The notes below the pieces were generated by a model, which was not told the origin of the DNA, did not search any database, and was given only the letters and a program-made list of their open reading frames with translations. Below are positions 18,015-27,674 of a DNA stretch of 64,000 nt, in pieces. Source of the stretch: Paenibacillus chondroitinus NBRC 15376 (GTDB taxonomy: Bacteria > Bacillota > Bacilli > Paenibacillales > NBRC-103111); NCBI RefSeq assembly GCF_004000765.1, contig NZ_BILW01000001.1, positions 558,001 to 622,000 on the forward strand, written 5' to 3'. How positions within the stretch are numbered: the stretch's first letter is position 1; each line of letters starts with the position of its first letter. The translations under genes were made by a program, and so were the position numbers.

Positions 18015-18490
18015 ACATTCAGCCCAACGAACCGATGCGCACCGTCCCCCCAGCCTTCCACTCATACTCAACCTACAGAAAACATCGACATCCACAACAA
18101 ACCGCTCCCCAGCGCTTCGCACCAACGTTTTCCGCATCTTACCCCAGCCCCAAAGCAAACCCAATTACTAATAGCACCAATAACCACATCACTCGCACCA
18201 GAGCACATTCACAGTTACCCTCAGCCCAGCACTACCGCGCCAAGCTCCTGTCTAACACTGAACCAACACTTACTTCATTAACCTAAGCAAGCTCTGATGG
18301 GGACTCCATATAACTTGATTTAGCAAAATCTGTCGTATCTACAACAACGATTTGTCGGTTTGAATTAACCTTTTATTAGTTATGAATCTGAACACCACCT
18401 AAACAGTTTTATTAATACTTTTGCATATATCACAGAAATAGTGTTTCACCGACTTATCCTCCTCCAACTAAGGGGGCAAAACAAAAAAAA
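18015..18490. other. Gene-free region with extreme C-over-G skew
   Basis: No convincing gene is found here. From 18015 to about 18300 the plus strand is very C-rich and G-poor: 18061-18240 holds about 74 C against 19 G by hand count. Two short open frames cross it (100 codons plus, 73 codons minus), but neither has a ribosome site or a recognisable sequence. From 18300 to 18490 the base composition returns to AT-rich. The patch may be a decayed minus-strand gene or a low-complexity insertion. Confidence 0.5.
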
Positions 18491-18491
18491 C

Positions 18492-18541
18492 TTCCAATTC
18501 GAACATATGTTTGATATGATGGAAATGAGAACAAAAGTTCT
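18492..18541 (+). promoter_or_regulatory. LexA (SOS) box in promoter of zinc-ribbon gene
   Basis: CGAACATATGTTTG (18500-18513) matches the Gram-positive LexA consensus CGAACRNRYGTTYG at every position. It sits between a weak -35 (TTCCAA, 18492-18497) and a good -10 (TATGAT, 18515-18520) spaced 17 bp, the classic position for repression. A second, degenerate box AGAACAAAAGTTCT (18528-18541) follows, 17 bp before the ATG. Confidence 0.8.
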
Positions 18542-18558
18542 GTTTGCGGGGTGGGAAG

Positions 18559-19284
18559 ATGGAACTGCAATTTATGGAACTGAGCTCATACACTTTTCGT
18601 TCGGAAGAAGAATGTGAGGAGTTCTTATTGAAAATGCGTTGGACAAATGGGTTTTGCTGTCCGCGTTGCGATCATAATGAGGCTTTCAACATTCGAACTC
18701 GTAAATTGCTAGAATGCAAGGAGTGTAGAATGCAGGTTTCTTTAACTGCAGGGACACTCATGCACAAATCGAAGCTCCCGTTATTACTATGGTTCCAAGC
18801 CATACAATTTTTAATTAAAGAGGGAGTAGAGTGTACCGCAAGCGCTCTATCTCATGTTCTTGAGATTAATTATAGGAGTGCGCAATTACTATTGAAAAAA
18901 ATTCAGTTTGCATTTGAGTATACTCAGAATAGAACTAAATTACTTAATAAACTTGAAATATCTAACCGCGAATCACAAAAATCTCATGATCTTTCAACCA
19001 CGGATGAACCTCACCAATGTGCCCAGACTCCACCAATTCCACCAATTCATAAAAAATCTTCAACTCGAGATCTGCATGCGTATCTTGAATCCAAATTAAA
19101 CAGATTAAACACGAAATTAACAATTTATAATAATCACTACAGCAATACACAACTAAGTAGATATATCCAAGATCAATTTAATGATAAGTGTGATCGTGAA
19201 CGTTTTTTGATTAAGTGGGTCAAAATGGCAATATCCAATTATTTTTATCCTACATTTCTTAAGTGTTTTCACATTCCTGAATAA
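18559..19284 (+). CDS. Transposase-derived zinc-ribbon protein, no DDE domain
   Basis: The protein is 241 aa. Residues ~10-55 match the zinc-ribbon domain at the N-terminus of IS1595/ISXO2 transposases, with CPRC (~33-36) and CKEC (~54-57), followed by SLTAGTLMHKSKLPL and a helical HTH-like region to ~120. The rest is not an ISXO2 DDE nuclease: it is a short linker and a basic, Asn/Tyr-rich helical segment with no visible catalytic triad. It is preceded by a perfect LexA box and followed by yidD. It may be a domesticated DNA-binding protein induced by DNA damage, or a truncated transposase; no terminal inverted repeats are seen around it. Confidence 0.72.
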   Translation: MELQFMELSSYTFRSEEECEEFLLKMRWTNGFCCPRCDHNEAFNIRTRKLLECKECRMQVSLTAGTLMHKSKLPLLLWFQAIQFLIKEGVECTASALSHVLEINYRSAQLLLKKIQFAFEYTQNRTKLLNKLEISNRESQKSHDLSTTDEPHQCAQTPPIPPIHKKSSTRDLHAYLESKLNRLNTKLTIYNNHYSNTQLSRYIQDQFNDKCDRERFLIKWVKMAISNYFYPTFLKCFHIPE

Positions 19285-19377
19285 GTATTATTCTTCGATT
19301 TGACCCGATACTGTTTTTGAGGCATGATGGTAGAGTATCATGTTCAATTAACTTTGGGTGAGGGAGAGAGACATCAT

Positions 19378-19626
19378 ATGAAAAGGACGCTGCAAGCTCC
19401 TATTCATTTCTATCGGAAGTTCATTTCGCCGTTAAAGCCGCCGACCTGTCGATTCTATCCCACATGTTCGCAGTATGCATTAGAAGCTATTGAAGTGCAT
19501 GGTCCTCTAAAAGGTTCATGGCTTTCTATGAAGCGGATTTGTAAATGCCATCCATTTCATCCTGGCGGGATTGATCATGTGCCTCCGCGGGTGGAAAAAT
19601 TAATTCATAACGATCAGTCGGCTTGA
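19378..19626 (+). CDS. yidD: Membrane protein insertion efficiency factor YidD
   Basis: The 82-aa protein has the family signature [15 protein letters not shown] (residues ~23-37) and [11 protein letters not shown] near the end. An N-terminal amphipathic helix associates it with the inner face of the membrane, where it assists YidC-dependent insertion. The chosen ATG at 19378 gives the usual family length; the frame extends upstream without a better site. It is usually beside rnpA-yidC; here it stands alone next to a transposase-like gene. Confidence 0.9.
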   Translation: MKRTLQAPIHFYRKFISPLKPPTCRFYPTCSQYALEAIEVHGPLKGSWLSMKRICKCHPFHPGGIDHVPPRVEKLIHNDQSA

Positions 19627-19966
19627 CAGGTGGCTCTTTTTTTCGATATATTTGCCTTAAGATGTTATATATGGATTCGATGAACGGATAAGTACAGACG
19701 GAAGCCTATGAACAGAGAGCCGGGGAAGGTGAAAGCCGGCATAGGAGTAAGTTTGGAAGATGGTCCTGGAGAATAAGCCTTCGAGCGACTCAGACTGCGT
19801 ATGAGAAGTATCAATGCGCAAGATTGGGAGTAAGCTGGCTTCGTGTCCCAGCGTTAATGGGCAAGTCGTTATTGACTTACTGAGCCCCGAGCTTGTGAAA
19901 GGCGGGGGAAACTGGGTGGTACCGCGTGAGTTCAGCTCTCGTCCCAAGATGGATGAGGGTTTTTTG
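19623..19966 (+). ncRNA. T-box riboswitch (tRNA-Met sensing) upstream of metG
   Basis: A promoter TTGACA-N18-TATATT (19623-19652) overlaps the yidD stop. Stem I carries AGAGAG and GGTGAAAG elements (19713-19736) and a likely specifier AUG at 19760-19762 within GGAAGATGGTCC. The T-box core TGGGTGGTACCGCG is at 19913-19926, followed by a terminator stem CTCTCGTCC/GGATGAGGG (19936-19959) and a T run. Uncharged tRNA-Met should stabilise the antiterminator and switch on metG. The T-box core is unmistakable; the specifier placement is my reading. Confidence 0.92.
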
Positions 19967-19986
19967 TGTTTTCTACATTTAGCTAG

Positions 19987-21996
<2,010 letters not shown>

Positions 21997-22003
21997 TCAA
22001 GAC

Positions 22004-22046
22004 AGCACCCTTTCCCTATTTTTTCATAGGTCGAGGGTGCTTTTTT
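22004..22046 (+). terminator. Terminator of metG
   Basis: AGCACCCT and AGGGTGCT form a perfect stem, followed by six T. Confidence 0.9.
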
Positions 22047-22110
22047 GTCGTATGGGGGTTCATATAATTGGGGTACTCTAAGGGAAACTAACCACGGCGG
22101 AGTGATATAG

Positions 22111-22509
22111 ATGAGAGCGAGAAATTTCTTTAAGTTGATCTGTATTTCGGTGATGGTTCTTGTTTTAACGTCTTGTTCTATTTTTGGCGGAGGTTCGGAT
22201 AAAAAGAAAGAAGAGAAAGCAAAAAATGAATCCAAGTCCAAGGCGTCGAGCACAAAAAAAGAGGATGATAGTGTCATTAATCAAGAGTTGAAAAAACAAT
22301 ATGAGATGTACAATGAGATTATTCAATATAAGGTAAAGCAAGAGAATAAGCTAATTAAGCAGTCGGAAGAGCGATATAAGAAATTAAAGGAAGAAAGCAA
22401 CAAAAAAACGGAATCCAAGTCTGAAGACGGAACCGATAAGGAAGATAAGAGCTCATCTAAAGAAGATTCTGACAGTTCAAAGCAAAAGGATGACCAAGGG
22501 AAGCAGTAA
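22111..22509 (+). CDS. Small lipoprotein, highly charged, unknown function
   Basis: The 132-aa protein has a short basic N-terminus, a hydrophobic segment and the lipobox LTSC (Cys22), so it is a lipoprotein anchored on the outer face of the membrane. The mature part is almost wholly Lys/Glu/Ser/Asp, with a probable helix or coiled coil around residues 55-95 and a disordered acidic tail. I do not recognise a family. It has its own terminator and sits between metG and the zinc transporter. Confidence 0.7.
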   Translation: MRARNFFKLICISVMVLVLTSCSIFGGGSDKKKEEKAKNESKSKASSTKKEDDSVINQELKKQYEMYNEIIQYKVKQENKLIKQSEERYKKLKEESNKKTESKSEDGTDKEDKSSSKEDSDSSKQKDDQGKQ

Positions 22510-22516
22510 TTGAATT

Positions 22517-22555
22517 AAGTCCATGCTGTGACATTTCACGGCAGGGCTTTTTATT
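22517..22555 (+). terminator. Terminator of the lipoprotein gene
   Basis: AAGTCC-A-TGCTGTGA pairs with TTCACGGCA-GGGCTT around a three-base loop, with one bulge, followed by a T-rich tract. Confidence 0.8.
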
Positions 22556-22571
22556 TTGCCTCCAAGATGTA

Positions 22572-22629
22572 TTGACTTCAAGTAGGGGGACTCGTATAAT
22601 CAATTCGTTAATAAAAATTATTACGATTT
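22572..22629 (+). promoter_or_regulatory. Sigma-A promoter and Zur-like box of the zinc transporter
   Basis: TTGACT (22572-22577) and TATAAT (22595-22600) are spaced 17 bp. Immediately downstream, 22609-22629 matches the Bacillus Zur box AAATCGTAATnATTACGATTT with a perfect right half (ATTACGATTT) and 6 of 10 in the left half. It would cover the start of transcription, so zinc-bound Zur would block the promoter. Confidence 0.8.
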
Positions 22630-22652
22630 AGAACGCGAGTGGAGTGAGGATT

Positions 22653-23573
22653 ATGATACGTTCGAAATGGATTATGTCCATAACCGTTATGGTTATTTTC
22701 TCTGTTATATTGGCTGGATGCGGTACTGCTGCAAGTTCAAAAGCTAAACTTGTTGAAGGAAAGGTTAATGTTGTAACAAGTTTTTATCCTTTATATGAGT
22801 TTACGAAGGCAATTGGCGGCGAATATGTGAATGCCATTAATTTGGTTCCGGCAGGAGTTGAGCCCCACGATTGGTCTCCGAAGAGCAGGGATATCAAAAA
22901 TATGACGCAAGCACAGATTTTCGTCTATCAAGGTGCTGGATTTGAAGGTTGGGTGAAAGATTTTCTGGGAAGTTTATCACCAGATTCTACTTTAAAAGTA
23001 GTAGAAGCGAGTAATGGGGCCAATTTGATAAGAACTTCTGAAAATAAAGAGGAATTTGACCCACATGCATGGCTTAGCCCGTTAAATGCTGTGAAAATGG
23101 CTAATAATATTAAAACGGCACTAATTAGTGCAGATCCGGCCCATAAGGATGCATTCGAGCAAAATTATGCGAGCTATGCTGCCAAGTTAACCGATCTTGA
23201 TGCTCGTTATAAAAAAGAGCTGGGGCAAACTTCCAAAAAGGAAATTGCTGTTTCTCATCAGGCGTTTGCTTATTTATGCAGAGATTATGGCTTAACGCAA
23301 TTATCCATTATGGGGCTATCGCCTGATGCCGAGCCAACCGCTCAGGATCTAAAGAATATGAATGAATACATCAAAGTGCATAACTTGAAATATATATTCT
23401 TTGAAGAGCTTGTATCCGACAAATTGGCGAAGACGTTAGCCAAAGATGCCAAGGTAGAAACGATGGTATTGAATCCACTTGAAGGATTAACAAAGGAACA
23501 AGCTGACGCTGGCGAGGATTATATCTCGATCATGGACAAAAATTTGAAAAATTTAGTGACTGCCTTACAATAG
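22653..23573 (+). CDS. znuA: Zinc ABC transporter, substrate-binding lipoprotein
   Basis: The 306-aa protein has lipobox LAGC (~Cys22). It is a cluster A-I metal-binding protein: the three metal His are in GVEPHDWSPKS, FDPHAWLSPL and VSHQAFAYL, with the acidic fourth-ligand region in the C-lobe. No His-rich loop is present. The ATG at 22653 is preferred over the GTG at 22644, as it is spaced from GGAG. It is the first gene of a three-gene operon with ATPase and permease. The Zur-like box supports zinc rather than manganese, although mntR lies 3.5 kb away. Confidence 0.9.
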   Translation: MIRSKWIMSITVMVIFSVILAGCGTAASSKAKLVEGKVNVVTSFYPLYEFTKAIGGEYVNAINLVPAGVEPHDWSPKSRDIKNMTQAQIFVYQGAGFEGWVKDFLGSLSPDSTLKVVEASNGANLIRTSENKEEFDPHAWLSPLNAVKMANNIKTALISADPAHKDAFEQNYASYAAKLTDLDARYKKELGQTSKKEIAVSHQAFAYLCRDYGLTQLSIMGLSPDAEPTAQDLKNMNEYIKVHNLKYIFFEELVSDKLAKTLAKDAKVETMVLNPLEGLTKEQADAGEDYISIMDKNLKNLVTALQ

Positions 23574-23601
23574 AAAGGTAGTTCATTATGAGTCAGGGGT
23601 T

Positions 23602-24387
23602 ATGAACATGGAGATAAGCCATAAAGATTTCTGCCACCAAAGTATCGTGTCTATTGATGATGTTTCCTTCTCATACGAAAATAAGAAGGTCATTGATAAT
23701 CTTCGTTTTAATGTGCTTGAACGAGATTTTGTTGGTGTCATTGGCTCCAATGGTGCAGGTAAAACAACGCTGCTCAAAATGCTCGTAGGACTTCTTAAGC
23801 CTACGAGCGGGGAGATCAGATTGTTTGACAGTCCACTAAGCCAATTCAAAGATTGGGAACGCATTGGCTATGTTCCGCAAAAAAATGCCTTCAATCCCTT
23901 ATTCCCGGCTACTGTGCGGGAAATTGTTTTATCCGGGATGTATTCGAAGAAGCGGATCTACCGCAGGTTGTCCAAAGCTGACCTGCAAAAAGCGGAAGAC
24001 GCGATGCTGGCCATGCGCATCGAGGACTTGGCTGACCGCAAAATCGGCCAGCTGTCGGGTGGACAACAACAGCGCGCTTTCCTCGCGCGCGCGATTGTGA
24101 ACAACCCGGAGCTGCTCATATTGGATGAGCCGACAGTGGGGATCGATGCGGAATCGCAGCTCGGATTTTTCCGGATGATCCGCCACATGCATCAGCATCA
24201 TCATATGACGTTCATCATGGTATCACATGATATGGACATGATGCAGTCATATTTAGGTTCGGAGCCGCAGCAAGTTAGCGGCGGTATCAAGTTTCATGTG
24301 AAGCATACTCATGATCCCGAGGATTGCCGGGAAACGAATTTGACACATTCGATCGGCCAGATTCGCGAGATGATCGGAGTTCAATAA
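23602..24387 (+). CDS. znuC: Zinc ABC transporter, ATP-binding protein
   Basis: The protein is 261 aa, with Walker A GSNGAGKTTLLKML (~50-63), Q-loop YVPQKNAFNPLFP, ABC signature LSGGQQQRAFLARAI, Walker B LLILDEPTVGID and switch His VSHDMD. The C-terminal HVKHTHDPEDCRE tail is His/Cys-bearing and may sense metal (inference). Two ATGs (23602, 23608) are possible. It energises uptake through the permease whose gene starts 13 bases downstream. Confidence 0.93.
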   Translation: MNMEISHKDFCHQSIVSIDDVSFSYENKKVIDNLRFNVLERDFVGVIGSNGAGKTTLLKMLVGLLKPTSGEIRLFDSPLSQFKDWERIGYVPQKNAFNPLFPATVREIVLSGMYSKKRIYRRLSKADLQKAEDAMLAMRIEDLADRKIGQLSGGQQQRAFLARAIVNNPELLILDEPTVGIDAESQLGFFRMIRHMHQHHHMTFIMVSHDMDMMQSYLGSEPQQVSGGIKFHVKHTHDPEDCRETNLTHSIGQIREMIGVQ

Positions 24388-24399
24388 GGAGCGGGCATT

Positions 24400-25200
24400 T
24401 TGGACATATTCACGGAGTATTTTTTTCAACGCGCTTTAATTGGCGGTATATTGATTGGGCTGACAGCGCCATTAATGGGCGTTTTTCTTGTCCTTCGGCG
24501 ATTGTCGATGATAGGAGATACGCTCGCTCACGTTTCTATTGCGGGGGTTGCTCTTGGATTTCTCATTAACGTGTACCCCTTGGGCGTAGGGCTTATTTTC
24601 GCCTTATTAGCTTCGTTCGCGATTGAACGTCTGCGCAAAGCTTACAAAACCTATGCAGAGCTCTCCATCGCCATCATCATGTCAGGCGGCGTCGCGCTGG
24701 CTACGATTCTTTTTACGCTGGGCAAAGGCTTTAATATGAATGTCATGAGCTATTTGTTCGGAAGCATTTATACGCTGGATCGGCAAGATCTATGGGTTGT
24801 TCTCGGGGTATCAGTGCTTGTGGTCGGGGTCATTGCTGTTCACTTTAAAGAGTTCTTTCTCATGTTTTTTGATGAGGATGCCGCTAGCGTAAGTGGACTT
24901 CCGCTTAAATATTATAATATGATGATTACAATGCTTACTGCACTCGTTATTTCGGTTGCCATCAAGATTGTAGGCGCACTGCTTGTTTCGTCCTTGCTTA
25001 CGATTCCAGTCGCATGTAGTTTGCTAATCGCAAGAAGCTTTAAACACTCCGTTATTTTGGCTGTTATTTTTTCAGAAATTGCGGTTGTCATTGGGCTGGT
25101 TGTTGCTGGCGTTTGGGATCTCGCTCCGGGTGGAACAGTTGTGCTTACACTCATTGCAATGTTGATCGGGATCATTTTAAAAAGAGGATTGAGGATTTAA
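24400..25200 (+). CDS. znuB: Zinc ABC transporter, permease
   Basis: The 266-aa protein starts with TTG eight bases after AAGGAG. It has about eight or nine transmembrane helices of the ABC-3 family, with LRRLSMIGDTLAHVSIAGVALG (positions ~33-54) as the family hallmark. It completes the znuACB operon. The next gene, ccdA, starts two bases after the stop, so it is probably co-transcribed. Confidence 0.92.
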   Translation: MDIFTEYFFQRALIGGILIGLTAPLMGVFLVLRRLSMIGDTLAHVSIAGVALGFLINVYPLGVGLIFALLASFAIERLRKAYKTYAELSIAIIMSGGVALATILFTLGKGFNMNVMSYLFGSIYTLDRQDLWVVLGVSVLVVGVIAVHFKEFFLMFFDEDAASVSGLPLKYYNMMITMLTALVISVAIKIVGALLVSSLLTIPVACSLLIARSFKHSVILAVIFSEIAVVIGLVVAGVWDLAPGGTVVLTLIAMLIGIILKRGLRI

Positions 25201-25201
25201 C

Positions 25202-25915
25202 ATGGACTCTGTGAATTTATGGATTGCTTTATGGGCGGGGATCGCATCCTTCATTTCGCCATGCTGTTTGCCATTATATCCTTCTTATCTTTCCTACATA
25301 ACAGGAATTTCGGTAAGTGAATTGAAATCGGGTGAGACATCATCCCAGGTTCGCAGGCAAACTATGCTGCATACGTTAAGTTTTATCGTCGGGTTTTCTA
25401 TCATTTTTTATGCGCTCGGCCTAACGGCAGGATTTTTAGGTAATTTTTTTATTGATTATCGAGATTTGCTTCGGCAAATTGCAGCGTTATTGATTTTTAT
25501 CATGGGATTGTTTTTACTTGGCGTTTTCCAACCACAGTGGTTAATGAAAGAACGCAAGCTGCAAATCAAGTTCCGTCCCGCGGGATATCTCGGTTCAGTG
25601 CTGGTAGGAATGGGATTTGCTGCAGGATGGTCTCCATGTGTAGGACCCATCTTGTCGGCCATTCTTGCTTTGGCTACAACAGAGCCTGGAACGTGGTTTC
25701 AACTAACAACCGCCTACTCGTTAGGATTCGCTATTCCGTTTTTTGTCCTCTCCTTTTTTATCGGTTCAACCAAATGGATTTTACGTTATTCCAACCTCAT
25801 TATGAAAATTGGAGGGGGTTTAATGGTGGTGATTGCGGTTTTACTTTATACAGGTAAAATGACGCAGATCACACTTTGGTTAAACACCATAACCCCGGAT
25901 TGGTTGAAGTTTTAA
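25202..25915 (+). CDS. ccdA: Cytochrome c biogenesis protein CcdA
   Basis: The protein is 237 aa with six transmembrane helices. The two conserved redox Cys are in FISPCCLPLYPSY (helix 1) and GWSPCVGPI (helix 4), typical of CcdA/DsbD-type electron transfer from cytoplasmic thioredoxin to extracytoplasmic thiols. In sporulating Bacillus, CcdA serves cytochrome c maturation and the spore thiol protein StoA. It is translationally coupled to znuB, an unusual partner. Its stop overlaps the convergent splB by four bases. Confidence 0.93.
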   Translation: MDSVNLWIALWAGIASFISPCCLPLYPSYLSYITGISVSELKSGETSSQVRRQTMLHTLSFIVGFSIIFYALGLTAGFLGNFFIDYRDLLRQIAALLIFIMGLFLLGVFQPQWLMKERKLQIKFRPAGYLGSVLVGMGFAAGWSPCVGPILSAILALATTEPGTWFQLTTAYSLGFAIPFFVLSFFIGSTKWILRYSNLIMKIGGGLMVVIAVLLYTGKMTQITLWLNTITPDWLKF

Positions 25916-26973
25916 GTAAAATACTCAATTTTGGCTTGAGGGAATTTATCAAAGATTTGTTCTGTGATAAATTCCCTCAGTGCGTTCGCTTGTTCATCTG
26001 GATACACATATTTACCTTGCCCCCAGCGACCCCATTTGTATTTTCGTTTCTCTTCATCCATCTCAAGCTTTGTTTTGGGATATCGTTTTTCAATGACGTT
26101 TTTGGCCGTTCTGGTAAAGCGATGTTGAATCATTTCAAAGGTTAAATCTATCGTGGCTTCGGTTGGGAGTTCTTGGTGAAGCCGTTCCAAAAGGGTCGCA
26201 TAACCTTCTTCCCAACCTTCGTGCCAAATGATGGGGGCAATAATGAAACCAAGGGGATACCCGGCTTTGGCCACTTTTCCGGCAGCTTCGATTCTTTCGT
26301 GAAATTTGGAAGTACCCGGTTCGAAATTTTTAATGACATAATCGGCATTCACACTAAAGCGAAAACGGGTATGCTTATTATGTTTGGCATCCAATAGGGG
26401 CTCTACATGGTGGTATTTGGTGACAAACCGTAATCGACCATGCTCTTGCTGTCCCATGAATTCGATAAGCTGCTTTAAGGAGCCCGAAATATGTTCCAAA
26501 CCTACAGGGTCCGAGGTACAGGCAGCTTCAAAACGGGTGATTTCCGGTACCCGTTCATCGATATATTTTTGAGCAGCGCCTAAAATATCGTCGATATTGA
26601 CATAAACACGAATGTAGGGCTTCGCCCCTAAAGTAGTTTGAAGATAGCAGTAGTGGCAGTGCCCCATACAGCCTGTGGCGATTGGAATCGCATATTCGGC
26701 AGAAGGCTTTGAAGTGTCGAATTTAAGGGTTTTGCGTATGCCGACGACCAAAGTTCGTTTGGCTATACGGTATTTTTCAAGCTCGGTATCACCCGGAAGA
26801 TCGCGTATTTGGTTATGCGAGGTTGTCATATGAATCTCTAACCCTTGCTGCTTGGCCCACTCATAGATCATCTTGCCCTTGGTATAATTCATCGCATCAG
26901 GTTCAAAATAAACAAGCTCTGGTACGAAGACGGCTGTGTTAGGTGCGGGTCTACTGAGCAATTCTGTTGACAT
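25912..26973 (-). CDS. splB: Spore photoproduct lyase
   Basis: The protein is 353 aa. The radical-SAM cluster Cys are C102, C106 and C109 in GCMGHCHYCY, and the conserved hydrogen-donor Cys is C152 in EAACTSDPVG. The enzyme splits the thymine dimer unique to UV-damaged spore DNA during germination, using S-adenosylmethionine. AAAGGAG lies before the ATG. splA is absent. The last ~40 codons contain a perfect 14-bp inverted repeat that could end ccdA transcription. Confidence 0.96.
   Translation of the reverse strand: MSTELLSRPAPNTAVFVPELVYFEPDAMNYTKGKMIYEWAKQQGLEIHMTTSHNQIRDLPGDTELEKYRIAKRTLVVGIRKTLKFDTSKPSAEYAIPIATGCMGHCHYCYLQTTLGAKPYIRVYVNIDDILGAAQKYIDERVPEITRFEAACTSDPVGLEHISGSLKQLIEFMGQQEHGRLRFVTKYHHVEPLLDAKHNKHTRFRFSVNADYVIKNFEPGTSKFHERIEAAGKVAKAGYPLGFIIAPIIWHEGWEEGYATLLERLHQELPTEATIDLTFEMIQHRFTRTAKNVIEKRYPKTKLEMDEEKRKYKWGRWGQGKYVYPDEQANALREFITEQIFDKFPQAKIEYFT
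25938..25978. terminator. Perfect 14-bp inverted repeat within the 3' end of splB
   Basis: GAGGGAATTTATCA (25938-25951) and TGATAAATTCCCTC (25965-25978) pair perfectly around 13 bases. It lies just after ccdA but inside splB coding sequence. There is no T run, so a terminator role for ccdA is possible but not proven. Confidence 0.5.
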
Positions 26974-27058
26974 GCGATTCTCCTTTCAATAAGCCGGGAT
27001 GAAGTTCGTTCCTGACATTTAGTTTGCCAGAGAACAGCGTGGATGAACCATGGGATAT

Positions 27059-27088
27059 TTGACCGCATCGAGGTTGATGGATTATGAT
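27059..27088 (+). promoter_or_regulatory. Sigma-A promoter of mntR
   Basis: TTGACC (27059-27064) and TATGAT (27083-27088) are separated by 18 bp and lie about 50 bp ahead of the mntR start. Confidence 0.6.
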
Positions 27089-27136
27089 AGGTAGGCAAGT
27101 GGCAGGAAATAAAGGAAAGCAGGGGGAAATAAAGCA

Positions 27137-27562
27137 ATGGCTACGCCTAGCATGGAAGACTATCTGGAGAGAATATATAAACTCATAGACGAGAAAGGTT
27201 ACGCTCGTGTCTCCGACATTGCTGAAGGGCTTGAAGTGCATCCCTCCTCCGTGACGAAAATGATTCAAAAGCTGGACAAAGACAATTATCTGATCTATGA
27301 GAAATACCGCGGACTTATGTTGACTCCAAAAGGTAAGAAAATGGGCAAACGATTAGTTGAACGTCATCAACTGCTCGAAAATTTCTTAACAATCATTGGC
27401 GTCCAAGAGGACAATATATATAAGGATGTTGAGGGAATCGAGCATCATTTAAGCTGGGATTCCATTACATGTATCGAGACTTTGGTCGAATACTTCCGCA
27501 GAGATCCAGGTCGGACAGATGAACTCTTGAATGTTCGTAAAGAATTAGAAGCTGATAATTAG
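27137..27562 (+). CDS. mntR: Manganese-responsive transcriptional regulator MntR
   Basis: The protein is 141 aa of the DtxR family. All six metal ligands known for Bacillus MntR align by number: Asp8, Glu11, His77, Glu99, Glu102 and His103. The winged helix [20 protein letters not shown] binds DNA. With Mn it represses manganese importers and can activate exporters; none of its usual targets is visible here, though the znu operon lies upstream. Downstream come a terminator and yqhO, the Bacillus gene order. Confidence 0.96.
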   Translation: MATPSMEDYLERIYKLIDEKGYARVSDIAEGLEVHPSSVTKMIQKLDKDNYLIYEKYRGLMLTPKGKKMGKRLVERHQLLENFLTIIGVQEDNIYKDVEGIEHHLSWDSITCIETLVEYFRRDPGRTDELLNVRKELEADN

Positions 27563-27597
27563 ACAGAGGCCGCAACCCGCGGCACTCTGTCTTTTTA
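27561..27597 (+). terminator. Terminator of mntR
   Basis: AGACAGAG and CTCTGTCT close a hairpin containing GCCGC...GCGGC, followed by T5. Confidence 0.9.
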
Positions 27598-27674
27598 TTT
27601 GTGCATAGAAACAAACTGCCCCCGCATACATAACAAAGTAAGCCCTTTTGTTTGATTTCGGGGAGGGGTGTCGA

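Noticed and set aside
17984-18286. 100-codon plus and 73-codon minus frames in the C-skewed patch
   Set aside because: Neither has a start signal or recognisable protein character; both reflect the skewed composition.
18283-18375. 29-codon minus-strand stop-to-stop peptide (IVVVDTTDFAKSSYMESP)
   Set aside because: It looks protein-like but has no start codon or ribosome site; at most a remnant.
18559-19284. Complete IS1595-family insertion sequence
   Set aside because: There is no DDE domain and no terminal inverted repeats were seen.
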